Positions 39,363-49,682 are shown, counted from the stretch's first letter. The stretch is 64,000 bases of DNA from Vibrio hangzhouensis (GCF_900107935.1 NZ_FNVG01000014.1:1-64000), one strand, 5' to 3'. Notes: generated from the sequence alone by a model not told the origin. Made by a program: numbers and translations.

Positions 39363-40574
39363 TTAGCCTTGATATTTCTTCAGCACTAACGTCGCGTTAG
39401 TACCACCGAAACCAAAGCTGTTTGACATGACAGTGTTAAGCTCTTGCTCGCGAGTTTCTGTTACGATATCAAGACCTGCTGCCGCTTCGTCCAGCTCTTC
39501 AACGTTGATGCTAGGAGCAATAAAGCTGTGGTGAAGCATCAGTGCAGAGTAAATCGCTTCGTGCACACCCGCCGCGCCCAGAGCATGGCCAGTCATCGCC
39601 TTCGTAGCAGAAATCGCCGGGCTGTTGTCACCGAACACTTCTTGAATCGCGCCAAGCTCTTTCACGTCACCCACTGGTGTCGATGTACCATGTGTGTTCA
39701 CATAGTCGATAACGTCTACGTCTTGCATCGCCATCTTCATACAGCGAACTGCACCTTCACCAGATGGTGCTACCATATCGTAGCCATCCGACGTTGCACC
39801 ATAACCTACGATTTCACCGTAGATCTTAGCACCACGTGCCAGAGCATGCTCCAGCTCTTCAACGACAACCATACCGCCACCACCAGAGATAACGAAACCG
39901 TCACGGTTCGCATCGTAAGTACGAGACGCTTTTTCTGGCGTGTCATTGTATTTCGTTGACAGCGCGCCCATCGCGTCAAACATCATTGTTTGCGACCAGT
40001 CCAGCTCTTCACCACCACCAGCAAAAACAATGTCTTGCTTGCCAAGTTGAATCAGCTCCATTGCGTGACCGATACAGTGTGCCGATGTCGCACAGGCAGA
40101 GCTCATTGTGTAGTTCACACCACGGATCTTAAATGGCGTTGCCAGACATGCAGAAACGGTGGAAGACATCGTACGTGGAACCATGTAAGGGCCAACACGC
40201 TTAACGCCTTTTTCACGAAGTGTGTCCACAGCAAGTGTCTGATTCAGTGCTGATGCACCGCCAGAGCCTGCAACAATACCAGTGCGGTCATTTGAAACTT
40301 GGTCTTCTGTCAGGCCAGCATCTTCGATCGCTTGCTCCATAGACAAATATGCGTAGGCTGCAGCATCACCCATAAAGCGCATTTTCTTACGATCAATGTG
40401 CTCAGCTGGGTTGATTTTCAGGTCACCCCACACTTGAGAACGAAGACCCATCTCCTTGAATTGCTCTGAGGCGTTAATACCAGAACGGCCTGCTTTTAGA
40501 GACGCTAAAACTTCTTCTACGTTGTTACCGATGCTCGAAACAATACCCATACCGGTAATTACGACTCGTTTCAT
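39363..40574 (-). CDS. fabB: Beta-ketoacyl-ACP synthase I
   Basis: A 403-residue condensing enzyme essential for unsaturated fatty acid synthesis. The active-site cysteine is C161 in [18 protein letters not shown]; the two histidines are in [13 protein letters not shown] and [14 protein letters not shown]. Length and motif spacing fit FabB rather than FabF. The short divergent gap to mnmC contains a TGGTC half-site reminiscent of FadR operators, not a full match. Confidence 0.96.
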   Translation of the reverse strand: MKRVVITGMGIVSSIGNNVEEVLASLKAGRSGINASEQFKEMGLRSQVWGDLKINPAEHIDRKKMRFMGDAAAYAYLSMEQAIEDAGLTEDQVSNDRTGIVAGSGGASALNQTLAVDTLREKGVKRVGPYMVPRTMSSTVSACLATPFKIRGVNYTMSSACATSAHCIGHAMELIQLGKQDIVFAGGGEELDWSQTMMFDAMGALSTKYNDTPEKASRTYDANRDGFVISGGGGMVVVEELEHALARGAKIYGEIVGYGATSDGYDMVAPSGEGAVRCMKMAMQDVDVIDYVNTHGTSTPVGDVKELGAIQEVFGDNSPAISATKAMTGHALGAAGVHEAIYSALMLHHSFIAPSINVEELDEAAAGLDIVTETREQELNTVMSNSFGFGGTNATLVLKKYQG

Positions 40575-40749
40575 GTGACATTCCTATAAATTCTTAAACG
40601 GCTAAATGATAACGAAGATACAGGATTGAAGTGGTCAGCTTTCCCATAAATTCGTACAATCGGCACCAATAAATGCTATCAGTGCCCCAATAACTGTAGT
40701 TGTGATAACTTTCTACAAACGGGTATAACACAAGTTAAGTGTCAATATT

Positions 40750-42759
40750 ATGACTTCTATCACTCATGCTCAACTCGACTGGAATGAGTCGGGAACCCCG
40801 GTTTCAGACCAATTTGACGACGTTTACTTCTCCAATGTCAATGGGTTAGAGGAAACACGTTACGTTTTTCTGAAACAAAATCGCCTTCCTGAGCGCTGGC
40901 ACGAGTTTTCCCAGCGTCGTTTTGTCGTCGCTGAGACCGGATTTGGTACCGGGCTCAACTTTTTGGCGCTATGGCAATGGTTCGAACAATTCAGAGCCGA
41001 GAATCCACAGGCTGAGCTGAAGCAGTTGCATTTTATCAGCTTCGAAAAATACCCACTCTCAAAACAAGATCTACAAAAAGCTCACCTCGCCTGGCCCGAG
41101 TTAGAGCCCTATGCCAAGCAACTGCAGCAGCACTACCCTATCGCTGTGCCAGAGTGCCATCGAATTGTTCTGGCTGAGGGTGCTATCACCTTAGATCTTT
41201 GGTTTGGTGATATTAAAGACTGTATGCCTTTGGTACCGACCCCAGAACAAGGCATCGTCGACTGCTGGTTCCTGGACGGTTTTGCCCCAAGCAAAAATCC
41301 CGAAATGTGGAATCAGGACCTGTTCAATGGCATGGTAAAACTAGCAAAACAAGACTGTACCTGTGCTACCTTTACGGCCGCCGGTTTTGTTCGTCGTGGA
41401 CTCATTGAGGCTGGTTTTAACATGCGTAAGGCCAAAGGGTTTGGTACCAAACGTGACATGATCGTTGGTCATGTTGAACACAAAACTCCTTACAGTAACT
41501 ACCATCCATTGTTTTCTCGCCCAGCTGAGACAGAGCCTAAACGCGTCGCTGTCATCGGTGGTGGTATTGCCAGTGCCTGCATTATTCAGGCGTTAGCCAA
41601 AAGAGGCATTCAGTGTGATTTGTTCTGCAAAGATGAGCAAGCTGCGCAAGGCGCTTCCGGTAACCGTCAGGGTGCCGTTTATCCCTTATTAAACGGCGAA
41701 CATAGAGGGGTTTCCCGTGTGTTTGCTCCGGCCTTTCTCTATGCCAGACAATTTGCTCAGCAAGCCGCAGAACGCATTTCCTTTGATCATGACTGGTGTG
41801 GTGTCACACAGTTAATGTGGGATGAGAAATCAACTCAAAAGCTGCAACGAATGCTCAAGGGCGAGTTTTCTGAACAATTGGTCCATGCTTTAAATGCGGA
41901 ACAAACCAGTAACACCATTGGTGTCCCTTCACCCCATAGTAGCATTCATTACCCATTGGGAGGCTGGTTATGCCCGGCTCAACTGACTCAGGGATTAATC
42001 CAAGAGACTATCGATAGCGAAGCACTGAACGCTCATTTCTCTTCCCATGTGGAGCAGATTACTCAGGACGACTCAGGTCAGTGGCACATTAAGCTCCAGG
42101 GCGTGCAGACCCCATCACCAGAAGGTTACGATGCCGTTGTCGTTGCCAACGGTCACGAATTCCAACAGTTTGATCAAACCAGACCGCTGCATCTCACCGC
42201 AGTAAAAGGACAGGTCAGTCACATTCAAACCAGTGAAGCATTACAGAAAATTAAGAGCGTACTGTGTTATGACGGCTATATGACTCCGGTAAACCCCGCG
42301 ACTCAAACACACTGCATCGGGGCCAGTTACGATCGACAGCACATTGATACCGAATTTGATCCCGTTGCTCAGGCACAGAACGCTGACAAACTGAAACACT
42401 GTATTCAAGGCGTCACCTGGGTCGACGATGTTGATACTTCCGATGGTCAGGCACGCCAAGGAATTCGCACAGTCAGTCGCGATCACTTACCTTTTGTCGG
42501 TCAGGTCAGCCAGTTTGATTTGCTCGAAAAGCGTTATACACAATCCAATGGTGCAACATTTGAACTTCCACAATATGAAGGCTTATATTGCATGCTTGGA
42601 CTCGGTTCTCGTGGTTTGAGTTCAGCTCCCCTGCTTGCAGAGGTGCTGGTGTCGCAGATGTGTGCCGATCCGCTGCCACTGCCCGTAGATGTCCTTTCTG
42701 ACATTCATCCTTCTCGTACCTGGATCAAACGTATTCAGAAATCAAAGCCGCTGATCTAA
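40750..42759 (+). CDS. mnmC: Bifunctional tRNA mnm5s2U34 methyltransferase/FAD oxidoreductase MnmC
   Basis: A 669-residue fusion. The N-terminal methyltransferase has the SAM loop [19 protein letters not shown] (about 59-77) and [15 protein letters not shown] near 175. The C-terminal FAD oxidase starts at [21 protein letters not shown] (about 264) and includes [14 protein letters not shown]. Together they complete 5-methylaminomethyl-2-thiouridine in the wobble position of several tRNAs. Divergent from fabB, as in E. coli. Confidence 0.96.
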   Translation: MTSITHAQLDWNESGTPVSDQFDDVYFSNVNGLEETRYVFLKQNRLPERWHEFSQRRFVVAETGFGTGLNFLALWQWFEQFRAENPQAELKQLHFISFEKYPLSKQDLQKAHLAWPELEPYAKQLQQHYPIAVPECHRIVLAEGAITLDLWFGDIKDCMPLVPTPEQGIVDCWFLDGFAPSKNPEMWNQDLFNGMVKLAKQDCTCATFTAAGFVRRGLIEAGFNMRKAKGFGTKRDMIVGHVEHKTPYSNYHPLFSRPAETEPKRVAVIGGGIASACIIQALAKRGIQCDLFCKDEQAAQGASGNRQGAVYPLLNGEHRGVSRVFAPAFLYARQFAQQAAERISFDHDWCGVTQLMWDEKSTQKLQRMLKGEFSEQLVHALNAEQTSNTIGVPSPHSSIHYPLGGWLCPAQLTQGLIQETIDSEALNAHFSSHVEQITQDDSGQWHIKLQGVQTPSPEGYDAVVVANGHEFQQFDQTRPLHLTAVKGQVSHIQTSEALQKIKSVLCYDGYMTPVNPATQTHCIGASYDRQHIDTEFDPVAQAQNADKLKHCIQGVTWVDDVDTSDGQARQGIRTVSRDHLPFVGQVSQFDLLEKRYTQSNGATFELPQYEGLYCMLGLGSRGLSSAPLLAEVLVSQMCADPLPLPVDVLSDIHPSRTWIKRIQKSKPLI

Positions 42760-42769
42760 GCTGTTTTCT

Positions 42770-42805
42770 GTTCCCACCACTAAAGGAGTATTTAATGGTG
42801 GGAAC
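42770..42805. repeat. Perfect 10-bp inverted repeat after mnmC
   Basis: GTTCCCACCA (42770-42779) pairs with TGGTGGGAAC (42796-42805), loop 16 nt, 10 bp after the mnmC stop. No U-tract follows on either strand, so it is not a typical terminator. Confidence 0.7.
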
Positions 42806-42947
42806 AATGCCACCTGTTGCACTTATCGAATTAAATACAGCGTTTTACAAATGAGAAAATCCACCAATCTGGCTAAAAATCAACGTTTTCGGTTCGACTT
42901 CATTTCTATCGACCGCCATAATTCTGCTAAGCACAGGGAGTGTTGAT

Positions 42948-44039
42948 ATGAATTGGAAACTTTTTTGGCTAGCTTGTTGTTTATTTTTTGCTTTTAGCCA
43001 ACCAACTCTGGGTGAAACAAAAAAAGCACCCACTAACATTTTGTTTGTCAATCCCGGTTTCGCTGATGAAAGCTTCTGGCACGATGTTGATCTGTATGCA
43101 CAGGCTGCTGCACGACATTTTGACTATTCACTAGAAATCATTCATGGCAATCGCGACCACATACTGGTGCAACAGTTACTGGCCGATAGAATGACAAAGC
43201 AGCCAACACCCGACTACGTGATCCTTGTAAACGAAAAAAACAGTGGGTTAGCGCTGCTCAACACTCTCGAATCTTCGGATTGCTATGTCTCACTCGCATT
43301 GAACGACTTCTCTCCCCCAATTAAGCAGTCTTTGCTGACCAACCCGAACTGGAAGCGGCGACTGCTACCCGGGGTGATCCCAAACAACTTTAATATTGGT
43401 TATTTGACGGCGAGGGATCTCTACCAACAGGGAAAACAAACAGGCTCTCCGTCTACAGGGTCAGAAAAGAATGAAGGTAATTACCTGCTAATTTCAGGTG
43501 ACAAAAACACCCCGGCTTCTAACGACAGAGAGGCAGGTGCCCTGTCTTTTATTATGCAAACAGAAAAGGTCGACCTTGCCCAGCGTGTCTACGGCAATTG
43601 GCGTGAGGATACCGCCTACAGTCAGGCGAAGGTGCTGCTAAACCGTCACCCTCAGACACGGTATATCTGGACAGCTAATGACCATATGGCGTTTGGCGTT
43701 CAAAGAGCACTGAATGAAACCGGCCTAAAAGTGGGTACTGACGTATTTCTTAGCACAGTAAACACCTCAGAACGGGTACTGGACAATCTGAAACAGGGCA
43801 AAATCAGCTCATTAGGGGGCGGGCATTTTACCGCAGTGGGGTTGCTTATCACCAAAATTCACTATCATAACTCTCATGAACAATGGCCCCAACGAACTAA
43901 GTTCAACCTGTTTCACCTTATACGCTACCCTTCGACCTTGTTTGATTTACTCAAATCGAAACAATGGGAGCGAATCGACTTTGACCGTATTGATATAGCC
44001 AACAATCCCGTTGATGCTTTTAAGGTAAAGGAAGAGTAA
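42948..44039 (+). CDS. Periplasmic substrate-binding-like protein, partner of diguanylate cyclase
   Basis: A 363-residue exported protein with a signal peptide MNWKLFWLACCLFFAFSQPTLG. The mature part resembles type I periplasmic (sugar/autoinducer) binding proteins: TNILFVNPGFADESFWHDV, then QTRYIWTANDHMAFGVQRALNETGLKVG, a hinge-like region typical of RbsB/LuxP-type folds. No ABC permease or ATPase is nearby. The next gene, 7 bp away, is a membrane diguanylate cyclase, so a sensory rather than transport role is likely. The ligand is unknown. The start is supported by GGGAG upstream. Confidence 0.75.
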   Translation: MNWKLFWLACCLFFAFSQPTLGETKKAPTNILFVNPGFADESFWHDVDLYAQAAARHFDYSLEIIHGNRDHILVQQLLADRMTKQPTPDYVILVNEKNSGLALLNTLESSDCYVSLALNDFSPPIKQSLLTNPNWKRRLLPGVIPNNFNIGYLTARDLYQQGKQTGSPSTGSEKNEGNYLLISGDKNTPASNDREAGALSFIMQTEKVDLAQRVYGNWREDTAYSQAKVLLNRHPQTRYIWTANDHMAFGVQRALNETGLKVGTDVFLSTVNTSERVLDNLKQGKISSLGGGHFTAVGLLITKIHYHNSHEQWPQRTKFNLFHLIRYPSTLFDLLKSKQWERIDFDRIDIANNPVDAFKVKEE

Positions 44040-44046
44040 CCCTTAG

Positions 44047-45870
44047 ATGAAGCCATTCAAAGCGCACCCCTTAAGATACAAGCTCATCGCAATTATGGTG
44101 GTCGTCACTGGCTTGTTAACTTTCTTGAATCTCGCCGTACAAGGGTACTTCGACTATCAGCAGGATATCATCGAGGTAAAACAGCACGCTACACGCCACA
44201 TTCGCTCCTTAACCTTTCCGATTTCAGAGGCGCTATGGGATCTGGATCTGGAACAGTTACAGCAACTTTTATTCAGCATCAGTGAAGACGAATATATCCG
44301 CAATATTCGTTTAACGGGTATCGATGGTACCTTAATCGAAGCCAATACGACCCTGGATTTGGAACAAGCCGGAGCAATGTTTGAACTCAGATACAACGGT
44401 CGCTATTTAGGCAACCTAAGCTATGCTCTTGATGATTCGGTCATTCGTGAACATGTCATGTCGAAACTCGCTTTCGGATTACTACTCAATACGTTAGAAG
44501 TCCTGGTCATTTTGTTGGTCATGGTCACTATCATTAGCAAAATGGTGACCACACCTTTACTCGAGCTACTCAACCTATCGAAAAACATCAATCCAGAGAC
44601 TTCCAGCAAGATCGAACTGCCTAAGGAGTTTGAAGGACGCCAGGATGAAATTTCTTATGTGGCGCAGGCGCTGCAAAATATGAACAACACATCGAGAAAG
44701 GCCATTGCTGCACAGAGGAAAACCGAAAGAAAACTGCTCCACCACCAAAGTCAACTCAAACAATCCATTGAAAGGCAAACCGAGGCTTACAAAATTCAGA
44801 GCAAATTGCATCGGATTCTTGCAGACATGTCTCTTAATATTCTGACCTGTGATGAGAATAATGTCACCGAAGTGATGTACAGTGCGTTTGAACCTATCGG
44901 CCGAATACTGGACATTGACCGCCTTAGCATTCTGACCATTGATGGCAATACCGCCACTTTCAGTTATGCCTGGCGCTCAGACGGAACCAGAAACCCCCTG
45001 AGTGGTGGTTTCAATACCGAAAACATGCCATTTCTACAACGGCGACTTTTGTCACTTGAGCCCATTATCATTGACAACATCGAGGCATTAAAAGAGAGCG
45101 CAAACAATGAATATCAAATGCTCAAAGCGCAAAACGTGGCCTCAATCGCCGTATTCCCTTTGATCGATGGCAAATCCGTGTTCGGCCTGCTCACTGCATC
45201 AACGTTATGCTCACCTCGCATATGGCCCGATACACAAAAAACCATCCTTAGCCGTCTGTCTACGACGGTAAGTGAACTGCATATCCGATTAAAAAATCAT
45301 CGGGAAATGACGGCGCTGCAAAATGAACTCATCGAAGCCAATCGCAGACTGCATATCGCCGCTGAGACCGATGAACTGACCGGTCTGCCGAACAGACGTC
45401 CGTTTATGTCAGAACTGATCCACAGCCTGGAAAGTCTCTACGTAAGCACGGTGACGATCATGATGATTGATGTCGACCATTTTAAACCTTATAACGACAC
45501 CTACGGTCACGTTCAGGGAGACTTTGCTCTGCGCTATATATCACAGGCGCTGCGTCAGGTTCTGTCTCCTTGCGGTCATCTTGTTGCCAGAATTGGGGGT
45601 GAGGAATTCTGTGCGTTGCTGGTCAATGTATCCCAACAGGAAAGCATGCTTTTGGCCCAACGGATGCGCCAGGAAGTTGAAAAGCTCAACATCCCACATT
45701 CGAGCAATCAGCCCCATGATATCGTCACAATATCGGTCGGTATGACCTACCAGCAAGTTGATGACCACCAAACCACTTCACAGACGCTACTAGAGCAAGC
45801 AGACAAAGCGCTTTACCAAGCCAAACATCAAGGCAGGAACCACGTTTCCTCCTTTGAAGGAAACGTCTGA
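44047..45870 (+). CDS. Membrane diguanylate cyclase with periplasmic sensor, GAF-like and GGDEF domains
   Basis: A 607-residue protein. TM1 (about 12-32), a periplasmic sensor of about 100 residues, TM2 (about 140-162), a HAMP-like and coiled-coil linker, a GAF-like domain (about 265-410) and a C-terminal GGDEF domain (DELTGLPNRRPF near 440). The active site reads GGEEF (517-521), so cyclase activity is expected. The RxxD inhibitory site that normally sits five residues before it is absent (PCGH instead), so it should lack product inhibition at that site. AAGGAAGAG is a good binding site, and the binding-protein gene ends 7 bp upstream. Confidence 0.88.
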   Translation: MKPFKAHPLRYKLIAIMVVVTGLLTFLNLAVQGYFDYQQDIIEVKQHATRHIRSLTFPISEALWDLDLEQLQQLLFSISEDEYIRNIRLTGIDGTLIEANTTLDLEQAGAMFELRYNGRYLGNLSYALDDSVIREHVMSKLAFGLLLNTLEVLVILLVMVTIISKMVTTPLLELLNLSKNINPETSSKIELPKEFEGRQDEISYVAQALQNMNNTSRKAIAAQRKTERKLLHHQSQLKQSIERQTEAYKIQSKLHRILADMSLNILTCDENNVTEVMYSAFEPIGRILDIDRLSILTIDGNTATFSYAWRSDGTRNPLSGGFNTENMPFLQRRLLSLEPIIIDNIEALKESANNEYQMLKAQNVASIAVFPLIDGKSVFGLLTASTLCSPRIWPDTQKTILSRLSTTVSELHIRLKNHREMTALQNELIEANRRLHIAAETDELTGLPNRRPFMSELIHSLESLYVSTVTIMMIDVDHFKPYNDTYGHVQGDFALRYISQALRQVLSPCGHLVARIGGEEFCALLVNVSQQESMLLAQRMRQEVEKLNIPHSSNQPHDIVTISVGMTYQQVDDHQTTSQTLLEQADKALYQAKHQGRNHVSSFEGNV

Positions 45871-45997
45871 CAACCCGCCGGCGATAAATCAAGCCAATTT
45901 TGTCCACACCACAAATTATTGCATTTATTTGACAATCGGTAGATGTGTACACTGCAGAATTGCCCGTTTTTTGTTCTATCTACTGATTTGGTTACCT

Positions 45998-47071
45998 ATG
46001 AGAACTCTATTTCTACTACTTAGTCTCGGTTTTGCGTTTAGTCAGCCAAGCTACGCTGACGCAAATACTGTACCTGTAGGGATACGACCATGCTGCGCCT
46101 TCGGAACAGGCCTTAAAGCAGAGCTAGGAAGCGTGCCAGTCCCTTTCTACTCAATCAAAAATGTGCTTTCGATGGAGGATGTCGATGCGCACGTTTTTAA
46201 TGATGGATCATCCAGTGTCGTAAGCAGCCTGTTCGGGGCCGCCGATGAAGTCAACGGCCTTATTTTCACCAATAAAGGCGGTTTTATCGACACCGCTCAT
46301 GTAAGAGACACCGCCGACTTTACACTGTACCTTTATGACAAGATACATAATCGTCAGCAAAATGCCTTTGAGATCGCCCTGACCCCAGAGCTGATGGAGC
46401 GACGCATCGTCCTACGCAATCTCGACCAACTGGATAATGGCAATCATGAAGAAGCTAAACTGGCCGGACTGCTCGCCTTTCGACTTGCTCAATGGCACGA
46501 GATTGCCCAGTGGTACGGTTTGGTGTCCGTAGGTGGCTTTAAAGAGTACCCGTCTGCGTTCTCACCGGAAGACTTATACTCCAATATGCTGGGCGCACTG
46601 ATCGCGATGGAGATCATTCAGGTAAACCCAGACATCACTCAGAGTGCATTCGTGGCCTTGTTTCCTCAGTATTTTCGCAAACACCTGAAACAACTTGAGT
46701 CACAAGATGTAGACACCACCATCGCTAAGCTGGAAACCCTCGATGGCATTTGGTGGGATAGTGATAAACGCCTCCCGGACAAATGGGTAGTGAAAACCCG
46801 TGACTACCACTTCAGCCTTGAACTGACACCCAACGGCATCACAAAGGGTACAATGCTGTCGCTTTCATCATTCCAGCCACTGGAACAGTTTGGTCAGTTA
46901 AAGCTCGTGAAAGCTGACAATGTGGCGTCTTTTGATATACTTCCGAGCACATTAAAAGAAAAAACCGTCTGGACACACCAGGACTTTCAGATGATAGCGA
47001 ATATCTCTAAGTCGGTTGATGATCAGCATGCCAACAGCCGTAACGACGCGCTCACAATGAAACTGAACTAA
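45998..47071 (+). CDS. DUF4056-type exported protein
   Basis: A 357-residue protein I recognise as DUF4056-like. The ATG at 45998 starts a signal peptide, MRTLFLLLSLGFAFSQPSYADA. Conserved-looking features are GIRPCCAFGTGLKAELG, IFTNKGGFIDTAHVRDTADFTLYLYD (with a His-Arg-Asp motif), and an alpha-helical core with HEIAQWYGL (an HExxxW pattern) that could bind metal. Frame extension to 45854 adds non-signal residues and overlaps the cyclase. It precedes dgkA by 4 bp, so the two are probably cotranscribed. Role unknown, possibly cell-envelope lipid related. Confidence 0.75.
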   Translation: MRTLFLLLSLGFAFSQPSYADANTVPVGIRPCCAFGTGLKAELGSVPVPFYSIKNVLSMEDVDAHVFNDGSSSVVSSLFGAADEVNGLIFTNKGGFIDTAHVRDTADFTLYLYDKIHNRQQNAFEIALTPELMERRIVLRNLDQLDNGNHEEAKLAGLLAFRLAQWHEIAQWYGLVSVGGFKEYPSAFSPEDLYSNMLGALIAMEIIQVNPDITQSAFVALFPQYFRKHLKQLESQDVDTTIAKLETLDGIWWDSDKRLPDKWVVKTRDYHFSLELTPNGITKGTMLSLSSFQPLEQFGQLKLVKADNVASFDILPSTLKEKTVWTHQDFQMIANISKSVDDQHANSRNDALTMKLN

Positions 47072-47075
47072 CGAC

Positions 47076-47450
47076 ATGAATGAAATGCAGAAAAACACCG
47101 GTATAAAACGAATTATCCTGGCCACAAAATACTCCTGGTTAGGGCTTGTGGCCGCCTGGAAAAATGAAGCTGCTTTTCGTCAGGAAGTCGTCGCACTGAT
47201 TATCGCGATTGTGGTCGCTTTGACTCTCGATGTCTCTTTACTACACAAAGTGCTCCTTGTCGGCAGCGTTGTGTTTGTAATGATTGTAGAGCTGATGAAC
47301 TCGGCGGTAGAGGCCGTGGTTGACCGAATTGGCCTTGAACGCCACGAGCTCTCTGGACGAGCAAAAGATCTTGGTTCGGCCGCGGTATTACTCGCCATTG
47401 CCCTGGCCACCATGGTTTGGGCTGGTATTCTTTGGACGCACTTCTACTAA
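47076..47450 (+). CDS. dgkA: Diacylglycerol kinase DgkA
   Basis: A 124-residue integral membrane kinase phosphorylating diacylglycerol with ATP, recycling lipid from membrane-derived oligosaccharide and LPS modification. Hallmarks are an N-terminal amphipathic helix, AAWKNEAAFRQEV (about 26-38), and VELMNSAVEAVVDRIGLERHELSGRAKDLGSAAV, with three transmembrane helices. It starts 4 bp after the DUF4056 stop. Confidence 0.95.
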   Translation: MNEMQKNTGIKRIILATKYSWLGLVAAWKNEAAFRQEVVALIIAIVVALTLDVSLLHKVLLVGSVVFVMIVELMNSAVEAVVDRIGLERHELSGRAKDLGSAAVLLAIALATMVWAGILWTHFY

Positions 47451-47469
47451 CGCAGCCCTCTTCATTTAT

Positions 47470-47504
47470 AGGCTTGACCTTCTCCTAAGGTCAGGCCTTA
47501 TTTT
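47470..47504 (+). terminator. dgkA terminator
   Basis: AGGCTTGACCTT/AAGGTCAGGCCT hairpin with a wobble pair and a 5-nt loop, then TATTTTC, 20 bp after dgkA. Confidence 0.82.
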
Positions 47505-47536
47505 CATCTGACCACTCCTGATTAGAGATCATAGCA

Positions 47537-47653
47537 ATGGGATGTTGCAACCAGTCACCCAATGGTGGCACCACTCAACTCGGTAAGTTGTTGAAGTTAA
47601 TCGTTGGTGTTTTCGTGTTCATTTTCGTTCTTTCCCTATTGTTCCCACAGTAA
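47537..47653 (+). CDS. 38-residue single-pass membrane protein
   Basis: A short frame starting MGCCNQSPNGGTTQLGKLL followed by a hydrophobic helix (about residues 19-36) and ending FPQ. The Cys-Cys at positions 3-4 and Gly/Asn-rich start could be a metal or lipid-attachment motif. AGAG lies about 10 bp upstream of the ATG. The composition is strongly protein-like and it sits alone between the dgkA terminator and the aminopeptidase gene. Unknown family. Confidence 0.6.
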   Translation: MGCCNQSPNGGTTQLGKLLKLIVGVFVFIFVLSLLFPQ

Positions 47654-47899
47654 TTGATACTTCTAACCATATAATATTAAAAAAGAAGTGTTATCTGTAT
47701 GTGTTGAAACATCGATCTACAATCCAGCACCCACTGCAAATTAAACTGATTGCATAATAAAAACTCACAGCAGGTTCCATATTCACTACCGACTCAAGTT
47801 GTTACATTTTATTTACATTCATCTTGATTAATGATGAGTCGTTATGCAACGAATGATTCGATGCATAACCCACATGGAATAATCAACATGGAGTAACAG

Positions 47900-49675
47900 A
47901 TGCAACACTATAATAAAACGCTACTCGCTGGCTTAATCAGTACCACCCTTCTCAGTGGCTGCTGGTGGGACAATCCGGAAAAAGTAGCAACACACGTCAG
48001 TAAAAAAATCGATCGCGAAGAGGTGGTCAGCCATCTGGTTGAGTTAGAAGGACTGGCCAGCGTCACCACCGATGGCCAATCGACAACACGCTCTGCGGGA
48101 TCTCAGGGTTATCAAAACTCCCTCGAATATATCCTCACTGTCATGCAAGACAACGGCTATATGGTTACCACCCAAGCTTTTGATTTCCGGGCATGGGAAG
48201 AGCTGGCCGGTACTGAGCTTAGCGTCAATAGCGTCGCATTAATCGGTGTCAGAGAGGCTCAGGAGGGTGTCGAGCCTGACTTTGCCACTATGTCATATTC
48301 CGGTTCTTCCAATGGCGTACTCAATGGCACTCTGAGCTTTATCACCCCGGATTTTCGTTTTGATGCCGCGGATTATGACAGCACAGATGGCTGCGAAGCA
48401 TCCGACTTCACAGGCAAAGATGTCGCAGGGAAAATCGCCGTGATTCAGCGTGGTGGTTGCACGTTCGATTCAAAAGTCGTCAATGCTCAGAATGCGGGTG
48501 CCATCGCTGTTATCGTCTTTAACCAGGGCAATTCCGAAGGCCGGAAAAGTGTCGTCAACGGCACACTTGGCAGCGACAGCAGTGCAACGATTCCTGCGTT
48601 TGGTGCGCGCTTCGACTTAGGTAAGGCTTGGTTTGATTTGGCGGGCTCACAAACTGTTGAAGCCACCCTTACTGTCAGTGTGCAAGATGAAATCGTGGTC
48701 ACCGAAAACGTGATTGCCGAGACGCCGACAGGTGACGCATCACAGGTGGTCATGATCGGTGCGCATTTGGATTCCGTTCCAGAAGGCCCTGGCATTAATG
48801 ACAACGGTTCGGGCACTGCAGGCTTGCTGGCGTATGCGGTGACTCTTGCCGATTCGAAAATTCCGGTTAAAAATAAAATTCGCTTTGCCTGGTGGGCTGC
48901 CGAGGAAGCAGGTCTTGTGGGTTCTGAATACTACACCAACAGCCTGTTCTCGGAGATCTACGCAAAGGCACAACAACAGATTCTCGAAGAGCTGGGGTTA
49001 ACGGATCCTGCCGCATTGACACCCGAACAATGGGATCTGGTCGAAGCACGTTACAAAGAGCTTAATGATATCAAGCTCTATCTGAACTTCGACATGATAG
49101 GCTCGCCAAACTATATCCTAGGCGTCATGGATGGCGACCTATCGGACACCAAAGACAGTCCTGACAATGCATACACTGGTGACTTTGAACCGCCTTATGG
49201 CACCTCTGATATCGAGCTGAACTTTAACAAGTTTTTTGCCTCGAAGCAGCTTTCAACGGTTCCTCAGGCATTGTCCAAACGTTCTGACTATGCCGGATTT
49301 GCAGACTGGGGCGTGGCCTTTGGAGGGCTATTTACAGGAGCTGAGAAAACGAAAACCGCTGACGAAGTAGCACTATTTGGGGGCGATATCGATGTCGCTT
49401 ATGACGTGTGCTACCACCAGGCCTGTGATGACCTCAATAATGTCAGTCAGGAAGCGCTGCACATCAACACTCAAGCATTGGCTTACGTCACAACCTACTA
49501 CGCCATGAGCGAGACTCTGTTCCCGGCGCAGGAGCCGGCAAGCGCGGAGGTCACTACCTTTAGCAGCTTAAGTGCACCAAAGGAAAAACTGCGTATTGGT
49601 GAACGACTCAAGGCTGCTGACAGCGTGTCGGATCACGATCACTTCCACGGCGATTTCGATCAGGATCTGCAATAA
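47900..49675 (+). CDS. M28-family aminopeptidase lipoprotein with PA domain
   Basis: A 591-residue secreted zinc aminopeptidase. A type II signal peptide ends in the lipobox LLSGC (Cys21). A PA domain insert lies at about 145-235 (KIAVIQRGGCTFDSKVVNAQNAGAIAVIVFN). Zinc ligands follow in order: VVMIGAHLDSVPEGPGINDNGSG (His near 288, Asp near 300), WWAAEEAGLVGS (catalytic/metal Glu pair), LNFDMIGSPNY (Asp) and YDVCYHQACDD (His). It belongs to the leucine/arginine aminopeptidase type of vibrios. The C-terminal DHDHFHGDFDQD tail is unusual, rich in potential metal ligands. Likely anchored on an outer-membrane face. Confidence 0.92.
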   Translation: MQHYNKTLLAGLISTTLLSGCWWDNPEKVATHVSKKIDREEVVSHLVELEGLASVTTDGQSTTRSAGSQGYQNSLEYILTVMQDNGYMVTTQAFDFRAWEELAGTELSVNSVALIGVREAQEGVEPDFATMSYSGSSNGVLNGTLSFITPDFRFDAADYDSTDGCEASDFTGKDVAGKIAVIQRGGCTFDSKVVNAQNAGAIAVIVFNQGNSEGRKSVVNGTLGSDSSATIPAFGARFDLGKAWFDLAGSQTVEATLTVSVQDEIVVTENVIAETPTGDASQVVMIGAHLDSVPEGPGINDNGSGTAGLLAYAVTLADSKIPVKNKIRFAWWAAEEAGLVGSEYYTNSLFSEIYAKAQQQILEELGLTDPAALTPEQWDLVEARYKELNDIKLYLNFDMIGSPNYILGVMDGDLSDTKDSPDNAYTGDFEPPYGTSDIELNFNKFFASKQLSTVPQALSKRSDYAGFADWGVAFGGLFTGAEKTKTADEVALFGGDIDVAYDVCYHQACDDLNNVSQEALHINTQALAYVTTYYAMSETLFPAQEPASAEVTTFSSLSAPKEKLRIGERLKAADSVSDHDHFHGDFDQDLQ

Positions 49676-49682
49676 CCCGACC

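Noticed and set aside
39444..40253. Plus-strand frames of up to 171 codons opposite fabB
   Set aside because: Cys/His/Arg-rich antisense translations of a highly conserved gene; typical shadows.
40620..40660. FadR operator before fabB
   Set aside because: Only one TGGTC half matches; the second half-site is missing.
45929..45957. TTGACA..TACACT promoter before the DUF4056 gene
   Set aside because: Spacer is only 13 bp, too short for a sigma-70 promoter.
45854..45997. 48-residue extension of the DUF4056 protein
   Set aside because: It overlaps the cyclase gene and hides the signal peptide that begins at 45998.
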